The notes under the pieces are model-generated. The model was given only the letters and a program-made list of their open reading frames with translations. It was not told where the DNA came from and searched no databases. Below, piece by piece: positions 61,384 through 64,000 of a stretch of DNA of 64,000 nt. A program made the position numbers and the translations under genes. The first letter of the stretch is position 1; each line of letters begins with the position of its first letter. The stretch is from Poriferisodalis sp965262965 (GTDB lineage: Bacteria; Actinomycetota; Acidimicrobiia; Acidimicrobiales; Poriferisodalaceae), in the NCBI RefSeq assembly GCF_965262965.1, contig NZ_OZ253573.1, positions 3,720,001 to 3,784,000 on the forward strand, read 5' to 3'.

Positions 61384-63063
61384 TCAGCCGAGCAGGATCA
61401 CTGCCGTGGAGATGGCGGGGCGGCGTCTTGTTCGGTTGCCGACGAAGCGTCCCGCAGCCCGGCGCGCCACGCGCTCGATGTCGACTGCGTCCGTCTTCGA
61501 CCCTGATGCCTTGGCGGCTCGCTCCACAGCCTTGGCAACTTCGTCGCCCAGGGCGTCCACGACGTCGGCGTGCTCGTCGGTGTCGATCCACCCGCGAGAC
61601 GCGACGTCAGGTGACGCCGCGAGATGTCCTCGCTTGTCGAGCACGATCGTCACATGCACGAATCCTGCTGTGAGAGCCAAGCGCTCGCCGATGACCTCGG
61701 CGTCGGGATCGTCGAGCGCGCCATCCACGTAGTGATACGGAGCCGGGACACCTCGACCCACCGACAGGTTGCCGTCCCGCAGTACTACCTGCGCGCCGTC
61801 GGTCAGCGTCAGCACTCGATGGTCCCGCATGCCGACCTCGCGGGCAAGCTGGGAATGGCGGGCGAGCATGTGGTACTCGCCCTCGATGGGCACGAACCAT
61901 CGCGGGCGGCACGCCTCGTGAAGCTGTCGCAGCTCGTCGCGTTGGGCGTGGCCAGAAGTGTGGACCAGTTCGTGGCCGTCGTGGATCACTTCGGCGCCGT
62001 GCTTCGCAAGGCTCGACACGGTTCGGAAGACGGAGCGTTCATTGCCCGGAATGGGATGGCTCGACAGCACCACGGTGTCGTGTGGCCCGAGGTGGATCTC
62101 GGAGTGCGTGTCCGCAGCGATGCGCGAGAGCGCAGCGTTCGGCTCGCCTTGGCTGCCGGTGCACACGATGCATACCTGCGATGGATCGAAGCCGTCGAGC
62201 TGTTCGGCGGTGCGCAGCGCTGGCTCGGGAAGGTCCAGCACGCCCAGCTCGCGTGCGATGCGAACGTTGTTCACCATCGAGCGGCCCACCGGCACGACGA
62301 AGCGGCCCTCGTCGATTGCGGCATCGCAGATCTGCTGGACGCGGTGGAGATGGCTGGCGAAGCAGCTCACGATGAGCCGCCGGTCGGAGCGCTCGGCGAA
62401 GAGCCGCCGCAGCGTGGTGCCGATCTCGGTCTCCGAGGCGCTGCGCCCCGGGCGGTCGGCGTTGGTGGAGTCGGCCATCAGCAGAGCAATGCCCTCGTCA
62501 CCCAGCTCTCGCAGCCGCGCCAAGTCGGTCAGACGACCGTCGACGGGGGCCTCGTCGATCTTGAAGTCCCCCGTGTGTACGAGCGCACCGGCGGGCGTGT
62601 GCAGCACGATGCACAGGCTCTGAGGGACCGAGTGCGTGATCGGCAGTGCCTCGACGTCGAAAGGGCCGATCCGCCGCCGTTCGCCGTCGCCCAAGACATG
62701 AAACGAGGTGCGGTCGCCCAGGCGTGCCTCGGTCACCTTGTGCTTGGCAAGCGCCATCGACAACGCCGAGCCGTACAGCGGGACCTCGATGTTGCGCAGG
62801 AAGTGGGGCACTCCGCCCAAGTGATCCTCATGTCCGTGCGTCACTACCAATCCGACAACGTCGCTGGCACGAGAGTTCAGCCAGTCCATGTCGGGCAGGA
62901 CCTGCCGCACACCGGGCATCAGCGCTGGATCAGGAAACATGACCCCGAAGTCGATGACCAGGAGCTTCCCGTTGACCTCGACGACAGTGCAGTTCCGCCC
63001 GACGTCGCCGAGCCCGCCCAGGAATGTGACCGTGACGGGCCCCTTGGCCCGGGCGGCGCTCAA
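61384..63063 (-). CDS. rnj: Ribonuclease J
   Basis: 559 residues from a TTG that overlaps the dapA stop (TTGA). It has a metallo-beta-lactamase core with GGLGDVGRNCTVVE, THGHEDHLGGVP (metal ligands) and HTGDFKID. The beta-CASP part has CFASHLHRVQQI and SHPIPGNERSV, with HTSGHAQRDEL after it; a short C-terminal domain follows. It is a 5'-3' exo/endoribonuclease in mRNA decay and rRNA maturation. The frame is open upstream inside dapA, but family length and overlap favour the TTG. Confidence 0.95.
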   Translation of the reverse strand: MSAARAKGPVTVTFLGGLGDVGRNCTVVEVNGKLLVIDFGVMFPDPALMPGVRQVLPDMDWLNSRASDVVGLVVTHGHEDHLGGVPHFLRNIEVPLYGSALSMALAKHKVTEARLGDRTSFHVLGDGERRRIGPFDVEALPITHSVPQSLCIVLHTPAGALVHTGDFKIDEAPVDGRLTDLARLRELGDEGIALLMADSTNADRPGRSASETEIGTTLRRLFAERSDRRLIVSCFASHLHRVQQICDAAIDEGRFVVPVGRSMVNNVRIARELGVLDLPEPALRTAEQLDGFDPSQVCIVCTGSQGEPNAALSRIAADTHSEIHLGPHDTVVLSSHPIPGNERSVFRTVSSLAKHGAEVIHDGHELVHTSGHAQRDELRQLHEACRPRWFVPIEGEYHMLARHSQLAREVGMRDHRVLTLTDGAQVVLRDGNLSVGRGVPAPYHYVDGALDDPDAEVIGERLALTAGFVHVTIVLDKRGHLAASPDVASRGWIDTDEHADVVDALGDEVAKAVERAAKASGSKTDAVDIERVARRAAGRFVGNRTRRRPAISTAVILLG

Positions 63064-63944
63064 GTCTGCTTCAGTCGGGCGTAGACCTCGCGGGCGCGAT
63101 CTTCCAGACCTTCGGGTGTGGGGCCCATCGGCAGGCGCGGTTCTCCGACCGGCAGGCCCAGCGTGCGCAGCATCGCTTTGGTCGGCACCGGGTTCGGCGC
63201 CGCGTCGCCTGTCTCGTAGTCGAAGCTCTCGAGCAGCGTGGCGTTGATCTCCCGGGCCTTGGTCACGTCGCCCGCCTCCCAAGCGTCGAACATCGCGACG
63301 TGCTCGCCGGCCGACCAGTGCGCTGCCACGCTGATCACGCCGACGGCCCCGACGGCCAGCAGCGGCAGCGTGAACCCGTCGTCACCGCTGTAGACCTCGA
63401 AGCCCTCCGGTGCCTGCGCGATGACCGTGGCGGTCTCGCCGGGATTCCCGGCGGCGTCCTTCACGGCCACGATGTTGGGGATCTGCGCCAGCTCCAGCAG
63501 CGTCGGGGTGTTGATCTTGCGCCCCGTGCGGACCGGAATGTCGTACATGATGACCGGCAGGTCCGTGGACTCGGCCACGGCAGCAAAGTGCGCTGCGATG
63601 CCTGCCTGCGAGGGCCGGTTGTAATAGGGCGTCACTGCCAAGATGCCGTCGGCACCCAGCTCGGCGGCCTTGCGGGTCTGGCTCACTGAATGCGCTGTGT
63701 CGTTGGTGGTGGTGCCGGCCACCACCGGGACGGTGACCGCCTCGGCGACGGCGCGCCAGAGCTCCCAGTCCTCCTCGTCGGTGATGGTGGGTGCCTCACC
63801 GGTGGTGCCGGTAATGACGAGGCCCTCGGCGCCCTCCGATACAAGCCAGCGTGCCAACGTCACGCCTGCGTCCACATCCAGCGAACCATCTGCCGCGAAC
63901 GGCGTCACCATCGCCGGAACCACTCGTCCGAATCGCGCGCTCAT
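63060..63944 (-). CDS. dapA: 4-hydroxy-tetrahydrodipicolinate synthase
   Basis: 294 residues. GTTGEAPT (46-53), YYNRPSQAGI, Tyr134 in MYDIPVRTG and the Schiff-base Lys162 in VAVKDAAGN identify a TIM-barrel DHDPS. It condenses pyruvate with aspartate semialdehyde, the first step of lysine/diaminopimelate synthesis; dapB follows in the pathway. The ATG lies 7 bases after TAGTCT on the minus strand, a leaderless start. It is co-transcribed with rnj. Confidence 0.96.
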   Translation of the reverse strand: MSARFGRVVPAMVTPFAADGSLDVDAGVTLARWLVSEGAEGLVITGTTGEAPTITDEEDWELWRAVAEAVTVPVVAGTTTNDTAHSVSQTRKAAELGADGILAVTPYYNRPSQAGIAAHFAAVAESTDLPVIMYDIPVRTGRKINTPTLLELAQIPNIVAVKDAAGNPGETATVIAQAPEGFEVYSGDDGFTLPLLAVGAVGVISVAAHWSAGEHVAMFDAWEAGDVTKAREINATLLESFDYETGDAAPNPVPTKAMLRTLGLPVGEPRLPMGPTPEGLEDRAREVYARLKQT

Positions 63945-63951
63945 CGGTTCG

Positions 63952-63957
63952 AGACTA
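63952..63957 (-). promoter_or_regulatory. Leaderless -10 box (TAGTCT) of dapA-rnj
   Basis: TAGTCT on the minus strand ends 7 bases before the dapA ATG, matching the spacing at dapB, ribF and the divergent pair at 1.1 kb. Confidence 0.5.
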
Positions 63958-64000
63958 CTGCTGCGCCCCCGATGGCCTGCGCCTGTATCGGCAGACCGTC

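Overview
The window is a 64 kb piece of a high-G+C, GTG/TTG-start-rich chromosome. Gene content and order (fakA-recG; coaD, a SepIVA/DivIVA-like gene, DUF177, rpmF, plsX, acpP, rnc, fpg-like, smc, ftsY, ffh, rpsP, khpA, rimM, trmD, rplS, yraN; comM, dprA, xerC, M23, rpsB, tsf, pyrH, frr, cdsA, dxr, rseP, ispG; rimP, nusA, infB, rbfA, truB, ribF, rpsO, pnp, dapB; dapA, rnj) match Actinomycetota. Many genes start 6-8 bases after a TAnnnT box, as in leaderless actinobacterial transcripts. I infer a deep-branching actinobacterium, perhaps Acidimicrobiia; the class is a guess from style. About 80 percent of the window is conserved housekeeping DNA for translation, ribosome maturation, protein targeting, phospholipid and isoprenoid synthesis, and natural-competence-type DNA handling. 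Layout: 1-3.9 kb holds a UvrD-type helicase (cut by the window edge) divergent from a cytoplasmic metal-receptor-like protein, then an alpha-methylacyl-CoA racemase and two small genes. 3.77-6.60 kb is a low-G+C restriction-modification island, with a C5-cytosine methyltransferase facing an HNH nuclease. It is bracketed by a 130-bp near-perfect direct repeat of the 3' end of a membrane-protein gene. 6.6-8.8 kb holds pckG and a cold-shock-like gene on the minus strand. 8.9-52.4 kb is the long housekeeping block, almost all on the plus strand and tightly overlapped. 52.37-61.38 kb is an accessory island between dapB and the inverted rnj/dapA pair. It contains a HigA-type antitoxin with a deleted toxin remnant, a small conserved gene, a roughly 1,900-residue surface protein whose reading frame begins with a 24-base poly-C tract, an RCC1-like scrap, and type I restriction genes (hsdS, hsdR) reduced to internally deleted remnants. 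61.4-63.9 kb holds rnj and dapA on the minus strand. The points most worth a second look are: the possible phase-variable adhesin (24 C tract, five near-identical cadherin/fibronectin modules, putative cell-wall-binding C-terminus); the R-M island with a long flanking duplication; the Fpg homologue lacking the catalytic proline; the series of defence genes in the dapB-rnj island that have lost internal segments; and the regular leaderless promoter pattern. No tRNA, rRNA or CRISPR array was seen.
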